This document shows, one piece after another, positions 53,001 through 61,060 of a stretch of DNA of 64,000 bases. The DNA lies in contig JAFSJW010000110.1 in the NCBI GenBank assembly GCA_017449265.1, forward strand, positions 1 through 64,000, written 5' to 3'. The stretch is from Treponema sp. (GTDB taxonomy: Bacteria > Spirochaetota > Spirochaetia > Treponematales > Treponemataceae). The position numbers and the translations under genes were made by a program. How positions within the stretch are numbered: position 1 is the first letter of the stretch; every line of letters starts with the position of its first letter. Under the pieces are notes generated by a model, which saw only the letters and a list, made by a program, of their open reading frames with translations, made no database searches and had not been told where the DNA came from.

Positions 53001-54070
53001 AATATACCTCCTATTAAAGCTGCGAACGCGACGAATGACACCGCCGTGACTGCGGCGAAGATTCCTGCGCTTACGGCATTGAGTTTTGTGTGGCTTATAG
53101 GAAGCGAACCTGCGATTTTTCCTGTCTGACCGTTCATAACGAATTCGTATATTTGGTTCTTGTACTTGTAGCTCATAAACCATACAGGAAGCATGATATA
53201 AGTCCAGTTTATATTCGTAAAGTCATAGGTCTCGCTTTCCATCCTGAGTGAATTGTAGCCCGTCATAGAATTGCGCATTTTCTCGCGGCAAACTGCCGTT
53301 ACACGCTCTTTTATCCTTGGGAAAATATCATCCTTGTTCATGTCGAACTTGTCCGCATAGAATCCGCTCATGTATGCGGAAGTGAAGTCCTGCATCTCGC
53401 CGTAGTCGAATGGTTCTATGGACTCCATGAGGTCGTCGTCGATTTTCTGGGAGCCGTCCGCCGGGACGCCGCTTGCTGACAAAGTGGCTGCGCGCGTTAT
53501 TTGGAACTCCTTCGTATTCGTGTAGTTATAGCCCCCTGAGGTCCATCTTTTGACTTGGGTTCCTACTGCCTTGAGAGACGATGATACATTGCAGTCGGCG
53601 AGCCAGAACGGAACATACATTCCTGTTATCTTCTCAAGCTGCTGGTTCGTCCTGAAGTCGTTCGGAACGAATTTCTTGAAGCACCACGACTTGAATTGCT
53701 TAAGCGCGCTGGCACGGTCCATTTTAAATCCGATGATTTTCTGAGGACGGTACTGACCTGACATTTTTCCCGAGATAATGACGGGATTATGGCAGTAGTA
53801 ACAGAAAAGGGCAGTCTGCTGAGGCTCTGCCATGATTTCCGCACCGCAGCTTGTGCAGCAGTATATTTTCGCGTTCTCTTCAAACTCTTCGTCGCTGGCT
53901 GATGTGTCTTCGGCAGGGCTTTCGTCGGACTGTTCTTTTCCGGCGTAGAGATTTTTTACTTCGTCAACTGTAAACGAACCTGTGCAGTATTCGCAGGTAA
54001 GCATCTGCGTAGTAGGGCTGAATTTCAAGTCAGCCCCGCAGTTCGGGCATTTGTATTCCAGAATATCCAT
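52997..54070 (-). CDS. Double zinc-ribbon membrane protein, unknown
   Basis: 357 residues. An N-terminal zinc ribbon (CPNCGADLKFSPTTQMLTCEYC, about residues 9-30) is followed by a second (CCTSCGAEIMAEPQQTALFCYYC, about 71-93). A large central domain (about 105-320) with WVPFWLADCN-like hydrophobic strands precedes one C-terminal membrane segment (about 330-352). Proteins with this layout are annotated as TFIIB-type zinc-ribbon or DNA helicase PriA-like, without evidence for those roles. The start lacks a ribosome site and +1 is predicted at the ATG. It is coupled to the TPM gene. Confidence 0.75.
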   Translation of the reverse strand: MDILEYKCPNCGADLKFSPTTQMLTCEYCTGSFTVDEVKNLYAGKEQSDESPAEDTSASDEEFEENAKIYCCTSCGAEIMAEPQQTALFCYYCHNPVIISGKMSGQYRPQKIIGFKMDRASALKQFKSWCFKKFVPNDFRTNQQLEKITGMYVPFWLADCNVSSSLKAVGTQVKRWTSGGYNYTNTKEFQITRAATLSASGVPADGSQKIDDDLMESIEPFDYGEMQDFTSAYMSGFYADKFDMNKDDIFPRIKERVTAVCREKMRNSMTGYNSLRMESETYDFTNINWTYIMLPVWFMSYKYKNQIYEFVMNGQTGKIAGSLPISHTKLNAVSAGIFAAVTAVSFVAFAALIGGIF

Positions 54071-54076
54071 TATTAT

Positions 54077-54105
54077 ATTATGGATTATGAATCCCTAACA
54101 GTCAA
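54077..54105 (-). promoter_or_regulatory. Promoter of the zinc-ribbon gene, leaderless geometry
   Basis: Minus strand: TTGACT (54105-54100), 17-bp spacer, CATAAT (54082-54077), each 5/6, then six bases to the ATG at 54070. Confidence 0.55.
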
Positions 54106-54148
54106 ACATAAAATCATCTGATTGTGTTTTTTATAGTAGTAATGATTA

Positions 54149-54177
54149 ATGACAAAAGTCAACTTATGTAGTAAAAT
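54149..54177 (+). promoter_or_regulatory. Promoter of the diguanylate cyclase gene, leaderless geometry
   Basis: ATGACA (54149-54154), 17-bp spacer, TAAAAT (54172-54177), six bases to the ATG at 54184. Divergent from the promoter at 54077-54105. Confidence 0.55.
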
Positions 54178-54183
54178 ATCATC

Positions 54184-55245
54184 ATGGACGAAAAATTACT
54201 TTCAATGATTGAAGAGAAATTTGACTCGCTCACAGGCGCATACGAACGCTATGCCACAGAAAATTTCGTGCGTGCCCTCATAGCTGAGAATCGTCCTTTT
54301 TCAATGCTTCTTGTTGACGGTGATAACTTCAAGAATGTGAATGATGGTTACGGACATAAAGTCGGTGATTTAGTCATCAAGAGAATTGCTGACAAGCTTC
54401 GTGACGCATTCGGTGACAAATGTATCTTGGGCAGGTTCGGCGGGGATGAGTTCTATGTAATCATGCCAGATGTCGTTGAGTACAAGGAGGTCTGGCAGTC
54501 ATGCCACAATGCGTTCGTTGAGTTTCAGAAATTCTCTGTTCCTGGCTACCCGTCAATTTTCATCACGATTACAATCGGGCTTTCGCGGTTCAGTACGGAC
54601 GGAAATAAATTCGAGGAGCTTTTCGAGAAGGCTGACAAGGCTTTGTACCGTGGAAAACAGAAGGGCAGAAGCTGTTTTATTATTTATCTAGACGAAAAGC
54701 ACAAAAACATAAAAATCCATTCCAGCGACTCTCCGACGGCGAACACCGTCCAGATGCACAACACGCTTTTTTCTCTTTTTGAGAAATCCGATAAAATATA
54801 TGAGTCAATTCCTTATGTCCTCCAGTTTTTTACTACCACGCTGATGATTGACCATGTTGGAATCCAGGGAAAGAAAAATCTTGTTTTTTCCGAAATATAC
54901 TCGCTCTCAAAAGGAAAAAAATTCTGGTACATAGACAATGCACTTATTGCCCTTGACATGAACAAAACATCTTCGATTTTCTACTGCAACGATATAAGCA
55001 AGCTGCTTACAGTGCATCAGGACACACTTGCAAAGGCGTTCGAGGAGCAGCTCATAATATCCACATTTTTTGCTGAAATTTCCTACGGTGACACTTTTTA
55101 TGGCTATCTTAGGGCTGACACAACCGCAAGCTACAGAATCTGGCAGAATTCCGACATGGATTTGATGCTCACTGCCGCTAAGATTCTGGGTATGGCGTTG
55201 CATTATCAGGGAAAGACTCTGGAGGATTTTGAGCCTGTCAGCTGA
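54184..55245 (+). CDS. Cytosolic diguanylate cyclase (GGDEF)
   Basis: 353 residues. The GGDEF domain is at the N-terminus (about 12-170), with SMLLVDGDNFKNVNDGYGHKVGD and an intact GGDEF in LGRFGGDEFYVIM; a product-inhibition RxxD site is not seen at the usual place before it. The C-terminal half (about 185-345) has no name that I recognise, but its strands and helices could be a GAF-like sensor (VGIQGKKNLVFSEIYSLSKG). Having the cyclase first and the possible sensor second is less common. It may raise c-di-GMP, opposite to the EAL protein at 23268. No ribosome site. Confidence 0.9.
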   Translation: MDEKLLSMIEEKFDSLTGAYERYATENFVRALIAENRPFSMLLVDGDNFKNVNDGYGHKVGDLVIKRIADKLRDAFGDKCILGRFGGDEFYVIMPDVVEYKEVWQSCHNAFVEFQKFSVPGYPSIFITITIGLSRFSTDGNKFEELFEKADKALYRGKQKGRSCFIIYLDEKHKNIKIHSSDSPTANTVQMHNTLFSLFEKSDKIYESIPYVLQFFTTTLMIDHVGIQGKKNLVFSEIYSLSKGKKFWYIDNALIALDMNKTSSIFYCNDISKLLTVHQDTLAKAFEEQLIISTFFAEISYGDTFYGYLRADTTASYRIWQNSDMDLMLTAAKILGMALHYQGKTLEDFEPVS

Positions 55246-55324
55246 TAATATTCTGCTCCGTTACTCCGTGATTCCTTCATGGATTGAAACGAACCGCTTT
55301 GTTCTATAGAATAATATCTAGTAC

Positions 55325-55356
55325 GCCTGAACTTTTATCTTTTCAGGCATTTTAAG
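55325..55356 (+). terminator. Possible terminator after the diguanylate cyclase gene
   Basis: GCCTGAA (55325-55331) and TTCAGGC (55342-55348) form a hairpin followed by ATTTTAAG, a poor T tract. It lies in the ilvB leader, but no leader peptide rich in Ile, Val or Leu is seen. Confidence 0.4.
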
Positions 55357-55378
55357 AAAACTCAGGTGGAAATAGTTA

Positions 55379-57100
55379 ATGAAAATCAACGGATCTCAGG
55401 TTGTAATTGAATGTTTGGTGGAGCAGGGTGTTGACACGGTATTCGGTTATCCGGGCGGAAACATACTGAACATTTACGATGCCCTTTACAAGAATTCTGA
55501 CAGGATAAACCATATTCTGACGGCACACGAGCAGGCTGCGGCACATGCTGCGGACGGATATGCCCGCTCCACGGGGAAAGTTGGCGTCTGCATGGCAACA
55601 TCAGGACCCGGAGCCACTAACCTTGTTACAGGAATCGCTACGGCGTACATGGACTCAAGCCCGGTGGTTGCTATTACTTGCAATGTTGCGACTTTCCTTT
55701 TGGGTAAGGACACATTCCAGGAAATTGATATTACGGGCGTTACGCTTCCTATCACAAAGCACAATTTCATCGTAAAGGACATAAAAGACCTTGCGAATAC
55801 TTTCCGAGAGGCTTTCATCATCGCAAAATCCGGCCGACCGGGACCTGTCCTTATTGATATTCCGAAAGATGTTACCGCCGCTATGGTTGAATTTGAACCT
55901 CTTAAAAAAGGCGATGACGGCTCTGCGTCCCTTGCGCAGGCAAACTCTAATTTCAACCGCGTGTTCTGCGTGTCCGAGCCTAGCGATGATGAAATAAAGG
56001 CTGCCGCGGAGATTATAAACAATTCCGAGCGTCCAATCATATATGCTGGCGGCGGCGTTAAGATTTCTGGCGCGGAGCAAGAGCTTTTGGAACTTTCAGA
56101 AAAGGCGAACATTCCTGTTTCTGAAAGTCTTATGGCGCGTGATGTTTTTCCTGCATCGCACAGGCTTTGCACATGGATGGTAGGAATGCACGGAACGCGC
56201 GCGAGCAATATGGGCGTTACTGAGAGCGACCTTGTCCTTGCGCTTGGCTCTCGCTTCTCGGACAGGGTTATAGGCGACCCGAAGAAATTCGCTTCCGGGG
56301 CAAAAGTGTTCCATATAGACATTGACCCTGCTGAAATCAACAAGAACATTTCTACGGATGCAAGTCTGGTGGGAGATATAAAATCAATTCTGCGCAGACT
56401 TATTCCGCTCGTGGAGAAAAAGCCACGCTCAGAATGGCTCTCAAAAATAGATGCATGGAAAAAAGAAGTTCCTGAGAGCTACGGCGTTGTCAAGCCAGAT
56501 TCTGTCAATCCTAAGTTCCTTCTTGAAACTGTTCACAAGTATGCGGGCGACACTGCTTTTATCACGACTGAAGTTGGTCAGCACCAGATGTGGACGGCTC
56601 AGTTCTATCCGTTCGCATGCCCGCGCACTTTCGTGACTTCCGGAGGACTTGGCACTATGGGCTTCGGAACTGGGGCTGCTATGGGAATCCAAGTTGGAAA
56701 TCCGGACAAGCGCGTCGTTCATATTGCAGGAGACGGTTCTTTCCGAATGAACTGCAACGAACTTTGCACTATAGAGCGGTACAAGCTGCCTATTGTCATT
56801 GTCCTTGTGAACAACGGAACGCTCGGAAATGTCCGCGTTTGGCAGAAACTTTTCTACGACAAGCGTTACAGCCATACTACGCTCGACTTCGGCCCTGACT
56901 GGGAGAAGCTCGCTGCGGCTTATGGGGTTGATTACTGCAAGGCGAACAACAACGACGAGTTCGATAAGGTCTTCAAAAAAGCGTTCGACTCAAAGAAGCC
57001 GTACATCGTGGACGCGCGCGTTGATATCGACGAGATGATTCTTCCGATGGCAATCCCAGGAAAACCGATTGACCAGCAGATGATGGCGTGGGACAAATAG
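55379..57100 (+). CDS. ilvB: Acetolactate synthase large subunit
   Basis: Thiamine-diphosphate enzyme that makes acetolactate and acetohydroxybutyrate, the first step of branched-chain amino-acid synthesis. The 573-residue protein has the GYPGGNILNIYDALYKN start with the catalytic Glu in THEQAAAHAADGYARSTGK (EQ motif), the FAD-linked middle region and the ThDP motif GDGSFRMNCNELCTIERYKLPIVIVLVNN. AGGTGG precedes the ATG. The small regulatory subunit (ilvN) is not next to it: the gene downstream is a hydrolase. Confidence 0.95.
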   Translation: MKINGSQVVIECLVEQGVDTVFGYPGGNILNIYDALYKNSDRINHILTAHEQAAAHAADGYARSTGKVGVCMATSGPGATNLVTGIATAYMDSSPVVAITCNVATFLLGKDTFQEIDITGVTLPITKHNFIVKDIKDLANTFREAFIIAKSGRPGPVLIDIPKDVTAAMVEFEPLKKGDDGSASLAQANSNFNRVFCVSEPSDDEIKAAAEIINNSERPIIYAGGGVKISGAEQELLELSEKANIPVSESLMARDVFPASHRLCTWMVGMHGTRASNMGVTESDLVLALGSRFSDRVIGDPKKFASGAKVFHIDIDPAEINKNISTDASLVGDIKSILRRLIPLVEKKPRSEWLSKIDAWKKEVPESYGVVKPDSVNPKFLLETVHKYAGDTAFITTEVGQHQMWTAQFYPFACPRTFVTSGGLGTMGFGTGAAMGIQVGNPDKRVVHIAGDGSFRMNCNELCTIERYKLPIVIVLVNNGTLGNVRVWQKLFYDKRYSHTTLDFGPDWEKLAAAYGVDYCKANNNDEFDKVFKKAFDSKKPYIVDARVDIDEMILPMAIPGKPIDQQMMAWDK

Positions 57101-57134
57101 CAGAAGAATCAAAATCTGAGAAATGGGGCATTGA

Positions 57135-57758
57135 ATGAAACGGATTTTGTGTTTTGGTGACTCCAACACATGGGGGTACGCCCCAGGCTCTGGCGGAGTG
57201 CCGCGGCTTTCCGAGACGGTGCGGTGGACCGGGCGTTTGCAACAGGAGCTTGGAAACAGCTGCAAAATACTGGAATTCGGGTTGTGCGGCTGCGAGGCGG
57301 GCGGAAAAGGAAAGCTGATGACCTTCAATTCCGATGCGCGGACGATTTATCCTCCTGTGCTTTTTGCCTCGCTCCCTGTGGATGTGGTGATTATCATGCT
57401 AGGCACGAATGACATAAAGACGGTGAACGAATGGAAGCATGGCAACACCGCCGCGGGGCTTCGCTTGCTGATAGGCGCGACGCGAAGCCTATGCTCTGCC
57501 AAGATTGTGCTTGCCTCCTCCGTGCTGCTTGACGAGCGTGTTTTGTCTATTGCGGATTTCCCTTCAAGCGCAGTCGCCGACTCGGCTTTGTGCGCGGAGG
57601 AAATCGAGGAGCTTTCCCGTTCAGAGGGTGTGCTGTTTTTCGACACGAACGAATTTGTCAAGGAGCGTGCCGAGGATGGCTGCCATTTCACCGCCGCATC
57701 CCATGCTGCCTTTGCGGACGGCATGGCGGCATTTTTGCGCTCGCAGGGGCTTGTGTAG
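57135..57758 (+). CDS. SGNH/GDSL hydrolase
   Basis: 207-residue esterase-type protein without a signal peptide. Block I is CFGDSNTWGYAP (nucleophile Ser), block III MLGTNDIKT and block V DGCHFTAASHAAFADGM (Asp/His), so the catalytic set is complete. The nearest family is arylesterase/acyl-CoA-thioesterase-like SGNH hydrolases; the substrate is unknown. It follows ilvB by 34 bp and probably shares its transcript. It ends 32 bp from the convergent cbiL gene. Codon use is more GC-rich than in neighbours. Confidence 0.9.
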   Translation: MKRILCFGDSNTWGYAPGSGGVPRLSETVRWTGRLQQELGNSCKILEFGLCGCEAGGKGKLMTFNSDARTIYPPVLFASLPVDVVIIMLGTNDIKTVNEWKHGNTAAGLRLLIGATRSLCSAKIVLASSVLLDERVLSIADFPSSAVADSALCAEEIEELSRSEGVLFFDTNEFVKERAEDGCHFTAASHAAFADGMAAFLRSQGLV

Positions 57759-57790
57759 GCGCATTGTGCAAAGGTGCGTGGCTCAGACAT

Positions 57791-58495
57791 TCACATCACG
57801 ATGAGGACGGACATATACGCCTTGTCGAACACTTCGGCTGGAAGGCTCTCAATGTCGCGCCCTGAAAAGAGCCTCTTGTTCTCGTAGCCCGCGCCCTGTA
57901 CAAGGTACAGCTTGTCTGCGGGCTTTTTTTTCAGCGCAATATCGATTATTTCCTTCAGGTGTCGCGGGGATTTCATGAAGATTTTCGCTCCGGCATCGTC
58001 CAAGACCGAATCGATTTTTCCCGCGGAAAAGAACGCGTCGCCTGGCACAATCCTGATTCCCTCATCGGCTTCTGCCAAGTCCAGAGCGAACTCGCCTGCG
58101 GCGGCACAAAAACTTGTCACGCCCGAGACGAACGAGACGGGAACGCCTTTTTTCCGGAGCATTTTCCCGATTCGCGCCGCTGTGGAATACACCGAGACAT
58201 CCCCGATTGCTACCATTGCAACGTCGCCTTTCACAAGGGCTTTTTCAACCTGGGCGCAAAAATCATCGTACTCGCCGCTGGTCTTTTTTTCGTCTGCCGT
58301 CATTGAAAACTTTATTCCGACGCAGGTTTTGTCTGATATATCAACGGCTTCGCGCACGCAGTCGAACGCAATGTGTTTTTCCCCGCCGGTGACGGGATAA
58401 AAAATCGTCTTGCATCTATTCAACGCTTTTACTGCGCCGAGTGTCAGATAATCGCTTCTTGCAGGGCCGGTGCTTATCGCAAAAAATGTGTTCAT
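57791..58495 (-). CDS. cbiL: Precorrin-2/cobalt-factor II C20-methyltransferase
   Basis: SAM-dependent methylase of corrin ring synthesis (CobI/CbiL), 234 residues. The tetrapyrrole methylase pattern is complete: FFAISTGPARSDYLTLGAVKAL at the start, VAMVAIGDVSVYSTAARI, SFVSGVTSFCAAAGEFALDLAE and PGD. The beginning ISTGPARSDYLTLGA is typical of CbiL. No other cobalamin gene and no cobalamin riboswitch is in the window; the gene stands alone, downstream of an AT-rich gap. It may belong to a scattered pathway. Confidence 0.85.
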   Translation of the reverse strand: MNTFFAISTGPARSDYLTLGAVKALNRCKTIFYPVTGGEKHIAFDCVREAVDISDKTCVGIKFSMTADEKKTSGEYDDFCAQVEKALVKGDVAMVAIGDVSVYSTAARIGKMLRKKGVPVSFVSGVTSFCAAAGEFALDLAEADEGIRIVPGDAFFSAGKIDSVLDDAGAKIFMKSPRHLKEIIDIALKKKPADKLYLVQGAGYENKRLFSGRDIESLPAEVFDKAYMSVLIVM

Positions 58496-58540
58496 AAATT
58501 CTAATTAAAGACGATTTTGTAATTTTATTAAATCCTAATC

Positions 58541-58569
58541 TTTTAACTTTTTGCCTTTAATTCTATAAT
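58541..58569 (+). promoter_or_regulatory. Promoter of the MBL-fold hydrolase gene, leaderless geometry
   Basis: A perfect TATAAT at 58564-58569 ends six bases before the ATG at 58576. The -35 region (TTTTAA, 58541-58546) is poor. No ribosome site. Confidence 0.45.
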
Positions 58570-58575
58570 TTTCGT

Positions 58576-59511
58576 ATGGCTTTATCAAAAGAAAATGTGC
58601 TTAATCTTACCGAGCATATCTCATATATTCCGTTCTCTACGAACATCGGCTTCGTTCATATTCACGGCGCGAGTTCAGAGGACATTTACATAATCGATAC
58701 TGTTAACGACGACCTGAAAATGCAGGAAATCATCGACTTCATAAAGACGAACTTTCCTTGCGCCGTGGTAAAGGCCGTAATCGACACGCATTCCCATGCC
58801 GACCATTGCGGCGGGAATGTCATCTTGCAAAAAGAGACCGGATGTGAGGTCTGGACCAGCAAAGGCGAGGCTTCGCTTATGGAGTATCCGTCCGTAGAAA
58901 CAATGCTCATCTGGGGAAGCGCGCCTTTCCATGACCTTTGCTCAAAGTTCCTGCTCGCAAAGCCGTGCAACGCCAACAGAATCCTTTCTGACGGCGAAAT
59001 CGTTGACTTGGGCATGGGAATTTCCTTTCAGGTCGTATCACTTCCGGGGCATTACATAGACCAAATCGGAATATTGCTCACCGATTCCGACGGGAAGAAA
59101 GTCTTTTTCCTTGGAGATGCTGTTTCAGGGCGGAATGTCATAAAGAGGTACTGGATTCAGTATCTTCTTGACGAAACAAAATCAAAAGCATCCCTTATGA
59201 AACTTTCCGAGATAAAGTCCGATTTTTATGTTCCGGGACACGGGGATGTCGTTCGGAATATCGAGGGGCTTTCTGAGCTGAACCTTCTTGCCATGCTTGA
59301 GACAGAGGAGATGATTCTTGATGTTCTTAAAACCCCAAAAACTATGGAAGAAATTCTCAAGGAAGTGACTGACAGAAACAAGATACGGCTCGGCGTTTTT
59401 CAGTATGTTCTGATTGGAAGTACTCTCCGTGCGTATCTTACGGGGCTTTACGAAGAAAAGCGAATAACATTTGCTATAGAAAAAAATGAAATGAGGTGGC
59501 GCGCGTTATGA
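58576..59511 (+). CDS. Metallo-beta-lactamase-fold hydrolase
   Basis: 311 residues. The metal motif HSHADHCGG (HxHxDH) is at about residues 73-81, followed by LPGHYIDQIG and the aspartate in LGDAVSG and the histidine in YVPGHGDV. A C-terminal wing of about 90 residues (MEEILKEVTDRNKIRLGVFQYVL) has a winged-helix-like pattern. The family includes glyoxalase II-like, lactonase-like and RNase-like enzymes; the substrate is unknown. It overlaps ispG by 4 bp (ATGA), so is in one operon. Confidence 0.88.
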   Translation: MALSKENVLNLTEHISYIPFSTNIGFVHIHGASSEDIYIIDTVNDDLKMQEIIDFIKTNFPCAVVKAVIDTHSHADHCGGNVILQKETGCEVWTSKGEASLMEYPSVETMLIWGSAPFHDLCSKFLLAKPCNANRILSDGEIVDLGMGISFQVVSLPGHYIDQIGILLTDSDGKKVFFLGDAVSGRNVIKRYWIQYLLDETKSKASLMKLSEIKSDFYVPGHGDVVRNIEGLSELNLLAMLETEEMILDVLKTPKTMEEILKEVTDRNKIRLGVFQYVLIGSTLRAYLTGLYEEKRITFAIEKNEMRWRAL

Positions 59512-60608
59512 AAAAAACTTACAAACCAAGGACTGTTTTTCTCGGTGGAAGCGAGAATGTGAACAGAATAGGAATCGGAGGAGATGAGCCTGTTTCAATC
59601 CAGACAATGTGGAAAGAGCCGATTTTGGACATAAAAGAAAATTTCGTGCATTTTGAAAAAATCAGGACTCAGATTGCCGAGCTGAAAATGCTTGGCTGTG
59701 ACATAATCCGCTTTGCAGTTCCTGACATGAAAAGCGCGGAGAATTTCATTGAAATCTGCCGTTCTACTTCCATGCCGCTAGTTGCCGACATTCATTTTGA
59801 CTACCGCCTTGCGCTCAAATGTCTTGAAGGACCTGTTGCCGCTATAAGGATAAATCCGGGCAATATCGGCTCGCAAGACCGTGTTGAAGCTGTGGTCAAT
59901 GCCTGCAAGGAAAAGGGCGCGGCAATCAGGATTGGTGTGAACACCGGAAGCCTTCCGAAAGACCTTGAGGAAAAAGTCGAAAAAGGCGAGATGAGCCGCG
60001 CCGTTGCCCTGAGCGAAACTGCCGCAAGGGAGTGCGCGGTCTTTGATGCGTTGGATTTCAATCAGTTCGTTGTGAGCATGAAAGCAAGCTCCGTTCAGGA
60101 AACTGTTGAGGCAAACGAAGATTTTGCATCAAGGTTCGATATTCCGCTTCATGTCGGTGTGACCGAGGCTGGTCCTTTGATTACGGGCATCGTAAAATCC
60201 ACGCTTGCATTCAGCACTCTTCTGAATGAGGGCATTGGCTCTACGATTCGGGTTAGTCTTTCTTCTTCGCCTGAGAACGAGGTCATAACGGGGCTTGAGA
60301 TTCTGCGCGAATGTGGTAAACGCTCTGGCGGGGTCAAGCTGGTATCATGCCCGCGGTGCGGACGGCTTGGTTTTGATGTCCATGGCTTTATGCAACGCTG
60401 GCAGAACGAGCTTCTTTCCATGAAAAAGGACATTACCGTTGCCGTCATGGGCTGCGTGGTGAACGGTCCTGGCGAGGGAAAGCACGCCGATATTGGAATT
60501 GCGGGGGCAGGGAATAAGGCTATCATTTTCAAGAAAGGTCAGGTTGTTAAGACAATTGACATGAAGGACGCTGACAACGAGTTCAGAAAAGAGCTTATGA
60601 GCTTGTAG
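59508..60608 (+). CDS. ispG: 4-hydroxy-3-methylbut-2-en-1-yl diphosphate synthase
   Basis: Iron-sulphur enzyme (GcpE) of the MEP isoprenoid pathway; it converts MEcPP to HMBPP. The 366-residue protein has the TIM-barrel part (GDEPVSIQTMWKEP, LGCDIIRFAVPDM, PLVADIHFDYRLAL) and the C-terminal cluster domain with CPRCGRLG and MGCVVNGPGEGKHADIGIAG, giving three cysteines. ATG 59508 is used rather than the GTG at 59496, because GAGGTGG lies 7 bp before it and the ATGA overlap with the MBL gene is natural. Confidence 0.94.
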   Translation: MKKTYKPRTVFLGGSENVNRIGIGGDEPVSIQTMWKEPILDIKENFVHFEKIRTQIAELKMLGCDIIRFAVPDMKSAENFIEICRSTSMPLVADIHFDYRLALKCLEGPVAAIRINPGNIGSQDRVEAVVNACKEKGAAIRIGVNTGSLPKDLEEKVEKGEMSRAVALSETAARECAVFDALDFNQFVVSMKASSVQETVEANEDFASRFDIPLHVGVTEAGPLITGIVKSTLAFSTLLNEGIGSTIRVSLSSSPENEVITGLEILRECGKRSGGVKLVSCPRCGRLGFDVHGFMQRWQNELLSMKKDITVAVMGCVVNGPGEGKHADIGIAGAGNKAIIFKKGQVVKTIDMKDADNEFRKELMSL

Positions 60609-60718
60609 CGCAGAACGGGGCAGGAAGATATTAGCATTGAATTCCTGCTGGATTCGCAAGATAAGCCCCAGAATCAATGTGCCAGTGATATTTCGGACAC
60701 CAGTGCGGAAAATCATAA

Positions 60719-60790
60719 ATCGACAGGCTTGTTTACGTACTCTACGGGCTTTCTGAGGACGAGATTTCGGTGGTGGAGAAAAGCAGGTGA
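60719..60790 (+). pseudogene. Tail of a DNA methylase/type IIG-like gene, copy 1
   Basis: After an in-frame stop, 23 codons read IDRLVYVLYGLSEDEISVVEK, then SR and stop. The IDxLVYxLYGLTEEEIxxVE ending is typical of N-6 adenine methylases and type IIG restriction-modification enzymes. A second, diverged copy is at 61770-61866. The rest of the gene is gone. Confidence 0.5.
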
Positions 60791-60838
60791 AATTTTTTCG
60801 TGGTGTGGTATAATGAGGGGGATGGAGGTGCGAGTATG
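60776..60838 (+). repeat. 63-bp promoter repeat, copy 1
   Basis: Aligned without gaps to 61215-61277, about 54 of 63 positions are equal. It covers a -10 TATAAT, the ribosome site and the ATG of the downstream antitoxin-like gene. Confidence 0.7.
60787..60814 (+). promoter_or_regulatory. Promoter of the first TA module
   Basis: GTGAAA (60787-60792), a 16-bp spacer and TATAAT (60809-60814), preceded by TGTGG. The antitoxin ATG is 21 bp beyond. Confidence 0.5.
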
Positions 60839-61060
60839 GCCGAAGCATTAATGGACTTGGAAGAACAAATTTCTCTGATTTCTTTGAGTGAGCAAATCAC
60901 TTTGATGGCGTATTTGGCAAATGCTATCAAAGTAAACAGTGCAAAACTGCAAGAAAGAAAAAAATCGAATCGCTTGGGCGTGGCAAAAGGAAAATTTGTT
61001 GTTCCTGATGATATTGATTTTTGCAATGACGAAGTAGCACAAATGTTCGGGGCTGACTGA
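60836..61060 (+). CDS. Antitoxin-like protein of a VapBC-type module
   Basis: 74 residues: a helical N-terminus (LMDLEEQISLISLSEQITLMAYLANAI) and a C-terminal tail with KGKFVVPDDIDFCNDEVAQMFG, the pattern of DUF2281-like/PIN-partner antitoxins. ATG 60836 is preceded by GGAGGTG; a further ATG at 60800 is not. Directly after its stop, in the same frame, is the C-terminal half of a PIN-domain toxin without its start. The antitoxin therefore looks orphaned. Confidence 0.72.
   Translation: MAEALMDLEEQISLISLSEQITLMAYLANAIKVNSAKLQERKKSNRLGVAKGKFVVPDDIDFCNDEVAQMFGAD

Noticed and set aside
52998-53183. Arg-rich N-terminal extension of the TPM protein
   Set aside because: It is the shadow frame of the zinc-ribbon gene; GGAGGT and the TTGA overlap fix the start at 53000.
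55246-55378. T-box or attenuator leader before ilvB
   Set aside because: The T-box GGTGG/ACCGCG words and a branched-chain-rich leader peptide are missing; the hairpin is better explained as the end of the preceding gene.
58496-58575. Cobalamin riboswitch upstream of cbiL
   Set aside because: The gap is only 80 bp, AT-rich and without a B12-box-like GCCACTG word.
60609-60718. Further coding part of the methylase remnant
   Set aside because: All frames are broken by stops and no family motif was recognised before the IDRLVY tail.
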